From: Paragonimus skrjabini miyazakii
Lineage: Eukaryota; Platyhelminthes; Trematoda; Plagiorchiida; Troglotrematidae
Direction of reading: 5' to 3'
DNA: 64,000 nucleotides
Assembly (NCBI GenBank): GCA_014338405.1
Contig: JTDE01000123.1
Coordinates: 1-64,000, forward strand
This document shows, piece after piece, positions 27,453 through 42,400 of the stretch (positions are counted from its first letter, which is position 1; the number at the start of each line of letters is the position of its first letter). The notes beneath the pieces were generated by a model. That model was not told where the DNA came from, ran no database searches, and was given only the letters and a program-made list of their open reading frames with translations. The position numbers and the translations under genes were made by a program.

Positions 27453-30400
27453 TAAGGCATTTTCGCTGATTCGCAATTTCACTGTCGACCAGTCCAGGAT
27501 AGTCAGGCGGCGATTCAGTCAATAGCATCTCACGTAGCCCAGTGCTTTGTTCACAAAGGCAGTTCGTTTCAGCTTTATAGCTTCCCTAACCTCGAGTGAT
27601 CGACACTCCTCTCTCACCCACACTGAAATAGTTAGCTGCCCTTGGTCACGAGACAATAGCCCAATCCGTATCCAGAGCCGTGAATAAATGTTGCAATTTT
27701 GAGCTTGACCAGTCAGATATCCCGGTTAACTTTAAATGGTGATTATAACCCAATGACGATTGAGTGAAAACATTCCTCGTGTTCTGTTTTCCCAAATTTC
27801 ATTGCTGTTGCTTCTTGTTTGTTTATACCTCGTTTTCTATTATTGATTCCCACTTACATCAGCCTGTGTTGTTGTTACGTGTGTGTTGTCTACATTGGTA
27901 GCTGCATGCTTAATCAGGCTTAAACTTAAACTTGAGATCTACTGGCAATCTAATCGACTGCTGACTACCTAATCTATGCTTATGTTTTGGAACCCAGTGT
28001 GACAAGTGAATAACTCTGATACCACACTCATTTGAATTTAGCGTTACTATCCATTAAAGTCTGCACAACGCAATGGATTAGGTTGATCGAGATAAGAACA
28101 ACGTCTAGTGAGACGGGTTTCATATCCAAACACATCAGAAAACCCACCTGAACAGCGACATGGGTCAAAACAAGCTATCAAGTGAAGTCGATTTTCGCAA
28201 ACCTAATACGTGTCCACATCTGCAGGTTATAACTAATATGGCGCTGGTAGTAGCGTTGAAAAATTCAAGTCCGTATGTCTGATAACGAAATGTCTTGATG
28301 TGATTTGTAAATTTAGATTAGTAAGTGTAGTTCATACGAACACAGCGCGTGCAGCAAAATGAAAGAAGAAATTGTTTTTTGGTGGCGAGTTTTGTTTGTA
28401 TGCCTAAATCCCATTGTACCAAATGGAAAAGTATGGTGAGTGTCAACGAAGAGGTCAGTAAATATATTAGCGGTGTGAAAGTGATTTACCGTGTCAAAGT
28501 CAATCTGTTGGACAACCATCACCTGCCTACCGTACTGAGAAATCCCGACAATCACTCAATAACCAGTAAAGAAACCAGCAGTTGCAGCAATCTCCATTCA
28601 CCTGATAAACATTTCAAAAACATCCCCTCGACAGAATACTTCGAAGTCATAACTACAAGATATTCAAGCTTACAATCATCAGTAAAACATGTTGACAACA
28701 TTGTACTCATAACAGTATTAGTGTGTGCAATGCCATGACTGTGTGGGATTGACGAACATGCTACGTTTCAGAAAACTTACTTAGGGCGATCCAGTGGGGA
28801 TACAGCTACATCTGCAGTGACACTGCTCTCTAATAGCCCCTCCATTTATTTGTCGACGCCTCTTTTAGGTCAACAAATTTTTGGTCCACAAAAACATGTT
28901 AGGTTGAACTTCTGACATGGCACCACTCGCCACACAGTATAGGACAATCAACATGCCTCATCAAAACAAACCTTGCTAATAACGCCGTCAAACGGAAGAG
29001 TTGTATTCATTTTATAGGTTATCTAACAAAAGCAGATCATTCTGACATATGGATCGGAACCTGTTTTGCTACACCAGTGCGACTCGAACGTGAGGATAAT
29101 GGGCCTGTCAACCGATCGGTTGTTACAACCTAAGACGAAAACTAACATGTGAGCCCATGAGTAAGACAAATGTATTCAACAGTGTGTATTAATCGTTAGT
29201 TGGGATGAGACCTCCAAACTTTTTATTTTACTGGTAGTCGCAAACATTTTGTTGGCGTAATTTCATTGTGAAACTTCCAGCAAAACAACGCTGGAACATA
29301 TAGTGTGTGCTGAACTCTCAACCAATTGATAAAGGGCCAGTTAAGGTCAAATGTACGTGTTAAGTAGAACGAAGTAACCTCCTTTTCATAGATAGTCCAA
29401 GAGACTCAATAGTGATTATCAGCTTACGACCATTTACATCTCGGTTGTTATTTTGCAAGGTGTATGTGCCTTGATGTTGTATGTTTAAATATACACGTTG
29501 CAGGTTTTGATGTCTTCAAATTTGGAAAGAATTCGTCATCTTACTGTTCGTTACTAGGCGACAATTACTCAGTAGAATGACCAAAATGATTCATGCAGGC
29601 GGAAATGGCGATTTGAATTAGTGAACGAAATAGCAATTTACTATCAGGTATTTTGATACTTCCACTATAAAAATCGAACATAGTGGTACCCACAGAATCA
29701 TTTATAAAGGATTTTGGTCTTCCAGTTAGTACACCTGGCACCACGCTGAAAAGTGAATATGTACACGCAGAAAATGTCGCCTCTCAACCATCAGCACTGT
29801 ATCACTATGAGGTTGAGATAAACGCTTAGTTTGTCAGCGAAAATATTTTGCCAGCGTCAGCTGCGAACCTTTGTTGTAGAAGTTAAAGTTTACAGCAATG
29901 TATGCGGGTATATTTTCCATAAGATGTGCATTACCCCTTTCATTTGGACAAAACCTAGGGTTGTGTGTAAATACACTGAAGGGTCCGATTTGTGTGACTA
30001 TGAATTTATCGGCAAAAACACTCTTCGTTAATTCAGTTATATCTTCACAATAAACACCTTTTTACGTAAGTTTTGAACAGAACCATATATACTCTTCCTT
30101 AGTTGCACAAGTGCGCTTGGCCATCCTCCAGTTTTCGAAACTTCATAGTGTGTGTTTGTGCTGTGTTTGACCACTGTTGTCTCCGCCAATTGACCCATAT
30201 TAAGTGGACTGATCGCGTGAGCAATGTGGCAGTTCGCCGGCGCGTATTCCGGAACGCTCGGGATGCGCGATCAATTGGTCAGTTAATCACTGTACACAGC
30301 TTGCGATGGTTGGGTCACGTACTCCGTATGTCACCTAATCGTTTACCGTACCGGGCATTGTACGCCNNNNNNNNNNNNNNNNNNNNNNNNNNNNNNNNNN

Positions 30401-33400
30401 NNNNNNNNNNNNNNNNNNNNNNNNNNNNNNNNNNNNNNNNNNNNNNNNNNNNNNNNNNNNNNNNNNNNNNNNNNNNNNNNNNNNNNNNNNNNNNNNNNNN
30501 NNNNNNNNNNNNNNNNNNNNNNNNNNNNNNNNNNNNNNNNNNNNNNCATACCATTTCCGCTTCTTCCTGTTAGTCATCTCTCAACAGTTTTCAACCTTCT
30601 TAGTAACGTTTTCTTCTAGGATATTCCACGTCACTGTTGAGGTGAGCGGCGGCCCGAGCCACAGTACCTTTTGGTCAGGCTCATGGCTGTTGTGATGATG
30701 ATGATGATGATGAGTGTGGTGTTGTATGCTTGATCTGCGGGACTTTCGAGGTAGGACTAGTGTCAACGAAAGGCAAAAGCTGAAACAGGCTAGTGGACTT
30801 CGTCACAAATCTCGTATAATCTGAATAGTGCTCGAAGCCTGTTGTGGTTGAAAATTTAGGTGTAAAAGCCGGTCATAGCTCATGCTGAGTCAGTACAACA
30901 GTGGTCGAGACGCTTGCTTCATAAGCAAAACGAAAAGAATCATACTTCTTGTCCAAACAAGAGCAAAACTACGGTCCGGTATTTTCTTTCCTATTGGTGT
31001 TTGTGGCAGTTCTACCCGAATTATAAAAGGTACTATCAGATGCGTCTAAGGTCTAACTTACTGCCAAGAATTTGCAGTAAGTTATTGAAAAAAAGGCTTT
31101 GGTAGTCCCAATATTGCCAGGCGCAACAGATGTACATTTAAGGCATGAATTATTGAGGAGTTAAGGGCTTCACACTGATTGAATTCGGCCTCAACTTTGA
31201 CAGCAGGTGGACCACCTGCATGGGGTCATCAACCGGATGGGTGGTCGGTTTCATTTTCTGCCGTTAGTTGGCTAGTCAGCTGGTATTCAACCATTCACCT
31301 CATTCACTGACCGCATGAAAGGTACGTTAATAAAAATATACTATCAACGACACGAATATAATCCGGAACTAACATTATTAAAGTTTTAATTTGGCAACCT
31401 GGAAAAAGTAGCACTATCACGTACGCTAACTGTATTTTCTTCCGAGGATATGACCAGGAAACACAAAAATATAACAAAAAGTTTACAATTATAGTTGTTT
31501 TAGATAAATTGTCGGGTGGTGTCTTGGTAAAACCTGAAAGTATCCGTCAACTGCTACAAATGAGTGCAGTGAGAAATTAAAAAGAACATTTGTACCGTGG
31601 ATAATTGCAAAAATTTACTTAAAGTTAGCTCTTGTTGTCTGGTGTATGAGAAGAGAAAACCAGAGTGTTCACTTAATTGAGGATGAACCAGACGACTTGT
31701 AACTAGAACACTGACACCCGATTTTGACGGAGGTACATTGGGATACCATTAAACCAAAGCTGTTAAAGCATTATGGATGTCAGCTCGCTGTAATTAGTAA
31801 CTGACGAATTTGCTAGGTGAGTAATTCGTTTGGGAATTTTTTTTGTAGAAAATACCACCTTGACCAGCTATGCATATGGTTATCTCTTTTTTATGGTTTA
31901 TGACAGATCTGTGAAGGTAGTACTTCATTAGTATGTACGATTTAGGACGTACCTGTCTAAGTTCGTACGACAAAGTCCGTAGTATTTAGTTGAAGGATAT
32001 GTTTATGAAAAATTGTCAGTAGCTCAATATAATTATAAGGAAAATTAAAAATGGGACATCTGAATGGGCAAATCCGAGGTCACGACAATCACACACATAC
32101 ATACCAAAATGTTATCAATCACTGTTCTTGACACAGGTTAGGTTGGCGTCCCCTAACCGAAGTCAATTTTCTGTCCGTGAGTTTGTGAGTGAGGGATAGG
32201 AAATACTGGAGGGCATGGGAGTTACCCAGCCTGAAAGAAATGCTTTGTGAACGAAGCCCTGAGTTACGTAACCGAGTTACGATCGACTTGGCCGTTGCCA
32301 AACTCTACTATATTACTACCTCTGGCTGAATGACTGAAACCCTGCATGTGACCCGAAATGCCTTCTTCATGTCTACTTGTTGGCTGTTCACCGTAAGATG
32401 TGACGCGACTGCACTAGTGATGGATTTTGTGACTGTAACTCTGACTCAAGCCTGGTGATGCATTTTAATCTGTTTAGACAGACGTCTAATCGTTCAACCG
32501 ATCCACTCTGCTGTACATCAGCATCAAGTGAAAGAACACACAGGCCTTGAATGATCGTGGTGAGGTAGTTCGTATTTAAGATTAATTCCGAGGATAGATC
32601 TAGATATAAACCAGCTCCCAAGTAATGCACAAAAAAAGCCTGTTTCAGAAACTGTCATTAACATCGGTTCACCGGTACAGTGGCTATGTGTTCTCTGAAA
32701 GGAAGCGAGATGAACATAGGTTTCTTTTCAACACTAAAAATGAGATCTTTAGTTGGTGTGAACATCCTGTTTGGCGCATTGACCCTGTCCGGATAATTGT
32801 TTCCCCGTAGTGCATTGGTGAGTAAATAGAGTTTGACATTCAGCGTATCCTCCGTGCATATTTTTCTGAAGCAGGAAATTAGAAAGCGTACAAAATTCTG
32901 TTCGTAATTAATGGGAACAAGACCCTGAATGTTAGCATGTTGGTCTGTCCACCCCTCTTTACCAAACATATACAGTGTCGGTACACGTTTACATGAAGGA
33001 TTTGGAATGCTTCATTCGCCTACAGTTAACGACAAACTGAAATGGATAGTTTGTTTAGCTGGAACACCTTGGGCACATATTTCACATCCACATTTATTTG
33101 GTAAAACCGGAACTGTCGTTCGCCTACTGTCGGTGGAGACGAGGTGCGTGAATGTTGAAGTGCAGTTGCTCATGTATACGTCAGCCAGAATCGGAACCAG
33201 GGCCGAGAACATCGCCCACAATCAGTCTGTCGACAAAATTCCCCAATGAACTTGAACCATATGTTATATGTGCAGCACAAGGCAACTTACGTGACAACTT
33301 TAGTTGAAAGTTTCATCTATCGGATTAACTGACGCATTCGCAAATAAAATCAATCGGTTCTTTATGAAGCACACTCGACAGTAGAGAGGAGACATCAAAT

Positions 33401-36400
33401 AAGCACAGGCAAACTTTTGTAACCTCGACATCCTTCACAGCATCTTTTAGAAATTAGTCCCCATCTTTCACAATCAGCTCGTATAGTACCCTTGTGTCTC
33501 GATATTACTGATAAATTTTTAACGCAAGTTTTATCCATGCCTCAATTTCACAGTTATTGCCGCTTTATTCTGAGTCACTCATAGCAGATAATTTATTATT
33601 CACACCGGATTTCTTTCTCACTCGCCATTGTTGTTTGCCCATTCGTATCGTTCAAGTTGTGCAATGAAATGAAGAGGAATTGCGTGTATACTCATTTATC
33701 GCTTGCACTAATTCGTGCCTATACATCCATACACACCATCTCGTCACTCCTTCCCTCAGACGCACATAAAGTATCGCACAGCTGGCTCTGTCTCTTGTCG
33801 ACAAGACGTCTAACCAGTAAGTTATACTATGGTGACCAAATCAATGGTTTTGCGGAAAGTGACTGCACAAAGTTCTGGGCAATGATTTCATTTGACTACA
33901 TTCGTCGTTGTCCGGAACATGTATTTAACACGTTGAGAACAGCGCTTATCTTCGTTAGGTCATACCAAATCAAATATTGTGAGTAAATGATACTGGCTTG
34001 AGCTATGAACTGGGTTTCCTTTAGCACATTAGGATATGACGAACGTTCGTAAACTGTTAACTTACTTAAAGATAAAGGATTTAATTGATAGTAGCTTTCG
34101 TATTAATGAAGTAGGAATCTCACTTTGTATTAAGCCGATATTTCGGATAAAGCAGTCACTTTGTTATAACCCTGTTTGTAAGAGCGGTAGTCTACTAACT
34201 TCTTTTGCACAGCAAACTGACGAGAGCCAGAAGTCGTATGTTTACCTGTAATAGGATGGATGTTTGGAAAACAACAGGCGATATATCAAATAATGAGTAA
34301 ATCATCCCATTTCTCTCTCTTAAAGAGTGAGTCTTCGCATATATGGGTAAAAATATGAAGCGATACTTAGGATGCGCCTTATGATTGGGGAGAAAATGGG
34401 CAACATAAAGCATAAAACGTAAAACCGGGTGTGAACTAAATGTGGAGTCACTTTAGAAAACAATATTTTGAAACAAACGTAATAAAAGTCGATATATTGT
34501 GTATTTTGTCTCCTTTGTGACCAAGACATGTCCTTCTAAATGACGTTAGAGACATTATGTGCTCCGTTGTTAGGATTCCCTCGTTTCCACCGAGTATGTG
34601 CTTCATAAATTCATATTATGATTGAAACTTCATTCGTTTACGCTGATGTCTATAAGATATCTGTAGAGTTCAGACCAAAGCTTACTGCCGAAAGATGATA
34701 ACATTCATTATTTTTAAATAAAAGACACTATCTGTAGAAGGAGTATATATGTATTAAGACATATGTTGAAAGGTGCTTTCGCCATACATTCAAAGAAATA
34801 GAGTCAAAAGATGCGCTGCAAGTGTGGGGATGTATAAAGCTAAAGTGTTCAGTGATTCTAACTCTACTGTTTCTTCAGAAGTAAATACCCGATAAACCGT
34901 CATCAAGCCGTTTTTACATTACGGGGAAATGAAGCCTTTCAGCTTCTATTCCGATGAATGATGTGAAATGAGAAATCATCAGAACCTCCCACGTGGCTTG
35001 ATTAAGATCAGTATGATGAAATGTCAATCGCGGGTACTCAGTTTTTATCACTTAAGAGCCATACTGATACGATCACTGTTGCAAAAGTATCCCCAGTATC
35101 TACGACATGGTAAGTATCAGTCGCCAAGTAGCAGAGCAGGATGCCAAGGTCGCTCATTTCTAATAAGGTTATTCAATATTACTGTCTCTTACTGGTTTTA
35201 TAATTATCTTTCATAAGTTTTGCCTTTTACCAGTACAGTTCACTTAGATATACTACAACGGTTAAAAACGCCTATTATTCATGTTTGTAAAGTCTGCTGC
35301 AGGAAGCGAGCCTTGTTGGCTAAAAACAAATCAAGATGCTGCAAAATATACGACCCAATGTCCATTTTTTATAATGCCTTGCAAGGCTCAGATGCTTACA
35401 AAATTTTGAAACAGTGAAAGCCCGTTATACAGTACTATAGCATATAAAGGCAAACACGATGAGCAAGCAACCAGTTTACCCTCATCAATCTTCATATATA
35501 TGGCTTTGATTTGTGGTTGCAAAACAACCAATGTACGGAGGTTGTATAGGTAAAACAATGGCGATGTTAAGTAAACTAATTCCGAAGGTGTTGGTTTCCA
35601 GTGGACGACATTAATCGAACGTCAAAAGCCACCTGCATATTGATAAAAATTGTTGATGTGTGCAAAATTGTTGTCTTGCAAATGAGTACTCAACCCATCC
35701 CGTTGTATGCCTAAACAGAGTTCATGTATTCACTCATTCACCGTTACCCTCGAAATCTGTTACACTGAGTGTTTAATGAGATCGGTGGAGAGGAACTGAT
35801 GAAATGATTGTGTACGTTAACATGTGTCATTTTTCTGTGTTAGCGTGACTTATTACCGTACGGCTACTTACTATCCATACACTGCCATCTGACTTAATCG
35901 ACCGTTACTTGAATAGCTGAGTGCTGCGTAAGATAATCAAGCTTATTCAAACCAAACGATTACACTAATTATCTAAAACCTCGATGATGCTAAATGAACT
36001 TCAGATTACTTTCGATGACTCATGCAAGTGAGCATCTAAACAAATTCGTTACAGAACAAACTAAATGAAAACCACTTTGATAAAAAAAACTGGAGGAGGT
36101 TTTCTGAGATAACATTATTATCAGAGTGCAAACTTCACTGAAGCTGTGAAGGAACTAAACTTCCTTCAACATACCAGCCTCTATATTTATGTGACAAACT
36201 TGACGCAGTACCACTTGCTCAAAATCTCCATTACACACATATTTCTTGAGTTGTTTGAGGAGAACTCAATAACGGTTGGTCTCCACACTAATGTTTATAG
36301 AACGTTCAGTATGGTCATTTTGAATTCACTGGGAAATGATTAGTAACGTGTGAAAAAGCGTTTGGTTTTACTTGTTGACAACATCACAGTTTGGGCTTTG

Positions 36401-39400
36401 ATACTCCTTCAGATCAAAAATCCAAATGTAAGTTTCGGAGTGGTTAAGATAGGTAACGTCAAAAGTAAGGCCTAAACCCAAATATAACGGACCACAGTTC
36501 AAGAATGCCGGATAGGGAATCCTGAATAATTTGGAGTCATCAAATTCATTAGAACGAAGGTATGTGTTGAGTTAGAAAAAAATCGGTTCGACGAAACCAA
36601 CTGGATAAATTAGTTCCAAAGTTTATTAATTTTATATGATCAGAGAAATGGAACTTTTAGGCAGTTAATCAGTAACTCATGGGTAACCTTTCCAGTCACC
36701 AATACATGTCGGTTGGATTGACTTAAGGCTAATCTTCTTGTTCAGAGGAAGTCTCAACCGATATTTCTACTCAAAGCACCCTCGAAATTCGTGATTTTAG
36801 TTGTCTGTACTACCAAAAGTTCCTTTATGACTTAAAATTTAGCTTCATCATGCCGACAGTTTAACAATCAATCTTATGAGCTGCGTGTAACATGTAACCT
36901 TATTTGTCGAAATTCTAATTTAAATCTGAAATATAATATTATTTTGAATTGTTTGCATAATGCATGTTCCATGTTCATTTATTTAGCTCTTTACTTGTCA
37001 CTGTTTGAAACAGTTTTTCCCTTGATGAACTTGAATAAAACAATGAGAAGACGCAATTCATGTGATGTTTTCCGGAGTAACATTTCGTACATTCTGATCA
37101 CACATGGATATGTAACTAATTTTAATCGTGTCAAATTCTACAGAGCGGAAGTCACGGCTTGAGGGATTAAACAAACAGACACCAAAAATGAAAAATCAAA
37201 ACTATGGGAATGCTGACTACCAGAGTAGCCGAAGTGTCAACACAGTTTGTCTATTTTTAACTTGCGAACATAATATACGTTAATTGCAACCATGCCGCTA
37301 TGCATTCTCTTAGATGCTAGCTTATTTTTCTGATGCGCTTGGTGTGAACGCAGTGTCATTCTGTTTCAACAAGCAATCCGGACACCTATTTCATTATATT
37401 TTCATGTGTATTTCCTTTATACACAGTGCTTCTAGAATAACTTTTGAACATGAACTAACACCTGTATTCCTATTCTTTTGGGGCATCTGGTATTGGGTGG
37501 CCCTATAATTAATTCAATCATCATTCTATTTGAAGCAAAGTTGTGGTTATTTGTGTCGGTTTCAGTTTTGCGACCTCGCAAAGCAATGAGCCGGATAATT
37601 TGATTTTGGGTTAATGCCAATATTACAAAAATAATTCCATCTTTCTTTATCAGAACTACAGATTTGTTCTGTATTTCATCCTATGATACATCACTGAATG
37701 ACTTATGAAAACTGTTCTACATACGAACCATCCCATTAAGCCTAAGCTAGTTGGACAAAATAGGTCGTTGCTTTGCGCACACAAATTATTTACGCAGGTA
37801 ATTTGCTTGTCTTAGAATTAACCATATAGGCGAACATATGTTTTCGATAATTCATCTTCAGGCCGATACAATTATATAAGGAGTTAATAGAGTTAGATCG
37901 AGATATCGATCGGACTTATTGCAGAGAAACTAGGTCACTGGTCAGTCGAATTGGCGATGACTTGATTGGTCGGTTACGTCACACTTGTCCATTGGTTTGA
38001 CCGCGCAGGTTGACCAGGTTGGCTCAACCAGACAATTAGCAGGACGTATGCTACAGCTGAACTCTGTATTCAGTTCTCCACATCCACAATTCTCAGGTTT
38101 TATAACAAAGATAGACTGACAGTTCAGACCTCATCTGTGTGTATCTACTCATTCACTTGTTCCTGTGGAGCAGGTTATATTGGTCGAACGTCAAGACAAC
38201 TTTCGAAAAGAATCCGACAATACCATCCACGGTGGCTGGGACACGGATAATCACGATCGGTCAACAGTGCTATCCTCGCGCACCTGGTTGAAAGCGGACA
38301 CCAGGTGAACACTGATCAGGCCTTCAAGGTGGTATATCGCGTGCCAGGCAACCCATCAAAAGAGATCCGAATGAGAACACTTTGTACTGCCGAGGCGATT
38401 GGAATCAGGCTGCTCGACCCGGTATTATGTCATCAAAAACGGTTTGTTCAGGCGCTGCACCTACCATGGCCACAAATCCACCGGATCGGTGGCCAACCTG
38501 CGCGGTCAAACCAATGGACAAGCGTGACGTAACCGACCAATCAAGTCATCGCCAATTCGACTGACCAGTGACCTAGTTTCTCTGTAATAAGTCCGATCGA
38601 TATCTCGATCTAACTCTATTAACTCCTTATATAATTGTATCGGCCTGAAGATGAATAATCGAAAACATATGTTCGCCTATATGTCTTTGTTCACATTATC
38701 GTAATGGGTATATTTGAAACAATTAGAACTAACCAATTGGCTTTGGTATACTAAGTTGTTCAATTTTGTTTGGAAGTATACAGTACTAAGAAGAGTTCAA
38801 TCAAAATATGTGACCGATGAAACAAAGCGACAAGTGGGCGTATTGCAACATGACCGCCCTCTTGTGGCGTAGGTGGAATAGACGAAATTTGTTAAATGTT
38901 TAAGACAACCTGCGGCTTATGACTGACGTGAACTGTGACAGTGTTATGAAGAAATTTATTTACCTTCACAATAATTGTCAGCAACTCGGTAGTGTCATCA
39001 ACCACTAGTAAGTTAACCAAAGGCTGACCTAGTAAGTTACCGTTCGATCTTAAAACTAACAATAATTTTCACATGAACGTCTGTTTTTTCCGTTTTTTGA
39101 CTTGTACTATGGGTTCAATACTGTTCGATAATCAGAGATGGAAAACCAATCTTCCACCGGAACCTTATATAAACAATTTAGATGAGAAAAGATTCTCCAA
39201 TATTTAAATTTGTTTTGCCTCTCACTCTCCAAATATACTTTCGCTAACTGCTGTCCCCAGATAGACATAATTATGAGTTGTCCCAGAAAGTCTTGAGGAT
39301 ATATCGAGTAATTCTATATGGTTAGAAGTTGGTTTAAATTTAGAAAGAAAGAGAAACTTGGTACGTTTTTTATTTTGGAAAGTACATACAAACTGTGAGC

Positions 39401-42400
39401 TTTCTCATCCGACCGCATAAATATGTACGATACAATTAGTTTCACCGTTAGATCTACTAACATTGTGATGGCGGGCCCGGTGAGATAGTTAGTTCAGAGA
39501 AGAAACAATCTAAGCGGTTTTGGTCTGGATGTCTGGCTCATGCTAAGGCCTGGTGAAAATTAATTGGCAGCCTTTTCGCATACGAATAAAATCGTTAAAG
39601 TTACATTTTTGTTAGACTGTTCATTAACTACTAATGTGAAATGTGGATTCACACAACTGAAATTTCAGTTAGAGATTTGGCAACAGTTTATTTACTCTGG
39701 CGAATGTTTCTGTTAAAACTGTAGACTCGAGTTTAATGTTGTTATTGGACATCTGTGCTCCAACGAAGAGTTGGGTTTGTGTGATTATTGTGTGAACAAC
39801 TTTATCGTTGATCTTACATTAGAAAATATCATCGCTTGACAGCACACTGTTTGATTTGATAAAATATACCGCTTGAGGCACGTAACAAAGTCCTTTTCCA
39901 TAAATCATTTCTGGCGTTGGCGTAAATGAGAGTGCATGTAATTGCAACTGGCCGATTGGTGCTCAGTGTCGGTGAACGAAATAGGAATGGTAATAAACAG
40001 CAGTAATGTAGTGCATAGGTGAAACGATCAGGTAAGCAAGAAAACAAGCAAGCAGTTGCATAACAAAGCAGAACAACCATAGCTTAGCTCATCTGATAAG
40101 TTGGCTGGTTGTAGATTTCGCAAAGAGACTGACAAACCGGAAGTTATTCAAAATAAGAATTAGTGAATACGCACGGAGCGGGTGCATCACCATAGCTATA
40201 GCCATGACACAGGTAAGGTTTTTAAGTCAGTAAGCACTACCGGATTATCACATATAAACTCTTGACCACATTTTCTCATTATTAACACTCAGTTCGTTTG
40301 TTAATTTAGCGGTCTCCAAACTACCGCACCTCGATTAGCCCAAAACTCACTTGATCACTGAATGATCACCAGATATCGCCAGTGTACTAGGCCAGCATCG
40401 TAGAAAATCGAAAACACGAATATTACCATGGATATAACAAGAATTTGTCGATTTTTAAAAACACAACATCTAAATAATAATCTTTGCTTGTTATTTAAAA
40501 CATGGTCATAAGTTTACGTGACTAATGCGTTGAAGATTTAGGGTAAACATTTATTTTTGTGCTACTTCCAACACCTCATGAAGTTGTTTAGTATTTGGTG
40601 CCTGTGGTTTCTTACCACAATTAGCCTTGAGTTACTTATGAACGTTAAAATATAGCTTTCCAAGCTGATGTCTATACCTTTACAAACATGGGCAAGTGGC
40701 AATAATTGAAACATATTACAAATGCATAATGGTAATGAGGGCTTATCGGATGATTACTCGGACTGATGTGGTAGACTGCGAGCTCTTCCGTAAGATACAT
40801 TTTGGTTTCTGTGGGGAACAGTTACAACTGCCTCGCGACTTCTGAAAGAAGACTGTTTGCATAAAGTTGTTAACTAATGTAATAAGCCTTGATTTTTCAA
40901 AACCTTTTGATATTGATGAACTCTCCGGTTTCCTACGGAAACACTATAACTACCGCCTGGTTAAACACACATCCAGCCGACACATGTTGAATATCAACCC
41001 GGCTGTATATTTATCGCTGTGGTTATAGTCAAAATCCACATAGTAAAGGGGTCTGCCCCAGGTCTCGTTTTGTTGATCCCATCTACTCTTTGACTATCGA
41101 AGCTACCGTTCGCCGACCACACAAAATCCATCTTGTTGTACAATGTCCATAAAATGTAAAAACTCTACAAACCGAACTCAGGCACCACAACCAATGTCCC
41201 GTAGGAACAAGGTGTCGTTCAACGTTTACTATTAAGTCCAGGTTGCCTAACACATGGATGACATAAAACTACTAGTATCCATATCCCAGCGAGGATTGGA
41301 GGTCTTAGTTACGGGCAATCTGATCCGTCTATACATTGAGAAACTATGGAAAAAGAAGCGCAAGGTTGCACTGAACTTTTTGAAACGAATTTCCAGCGAC
41401 TTCCGTTTTATATTTTTCTAAATCGGTTCAACCCGTTTCCGATCCTACGTAGGAATGGACATAAAAATTTGTTGTATTTAGCCCAAAACTTATTTGACCC
41501 TTAGTTAAATTGGGCAGAGTAATGCGTCTGCAAAAATTCCTTCAACCAAGGAAACTAGAGGAAATGAGTCAATTCTTAATGCATCACTCACACTTTAAAA
41601 GGAATCTATTTATTACCCAACAAACTTTCCATGGACCAGGCCATTTACTAGCAAACCTTTCATTAAATAACGACTACCGTCTAAGGGGTCAATACTGAAA
41701 AGCACAATACCGGCTGGACTGTCTACCCTAAGGACAAATCGTAGTCATTGTTAAGACTGGCCCATACTGAAACATGTAACTTAAATCTGAAGTGGCGTCT
41801 GAATATGAAGAGAATTTCAACATTCTGCTCTATTGATACATACGTTAGAGGCAGTTAGCGCTTTGGAAGTTCCCTTGTCATCCTTTTGCCCACTCTCACA
41901 GGTCAGTTAGTGTGAACATCCGATGAAGTGTTGCTGAGGTGAGTTTCTCTGCCCCATGTACGCTTCTCGCCAGTCACTAACTTCAACTAGGTTTAACTCC
42001 GATCACGTCCATTGACCTGTTTTACGTTTACAAATCACCTGGCACAACTTGTTCATCGAGGGACACAGAAAAAGGACTTCATGAGGAAGGAATCTGTCCC
42101 CGCATACGAACCCGTAAACCCACATTAATCAGTTAAATTTTATAACATATACTGTTCACTGATAGTCTATTTCGATATTGTGCTGTGTCCATAAATTTAC
42201 TAATTCATGGTAGTGACCATTCTTACACTGTTTTCATACGATCATTCTACGAATATTAGTGTTTTCTAATTCACCAAAAGTTCAAAGTTTTTTTTCAGCC
42301 TCTGGTATAAATATGAGAGGAGGTAAATAGTCACATTCTTTTTAACAAGGAAATTATACTATAAAGTATAAGGAGAGCGTACATCATGCTCTGTAAATCT

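Larger units (their letters stand above)
37823..38683 (+). mobile_element. Short Penelope-like unit: GIY-YIG fragment between 190-bp inverted repeats
   Basis: Arms at 37823-38012 and 38494-38683 are reverse complements with about three differences in 190 bp. Between them the + strand encodes the PLE endonuclease: IYSFTCSCGAGYIGRTSRQL, then SKRIRQYHPRWL, one stop, then ILAHLVESGHQV, AFKVVYRVPGN and AEAIGIRL...VQALHLPWP. This is the GIY-YIG region with the CxCG, YIGRT and downstream signatures. The RT is absent, so the unit is non-autonomous. The arms look like PLE terminal repeats in inverted orientation. Confidence 0.85.
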
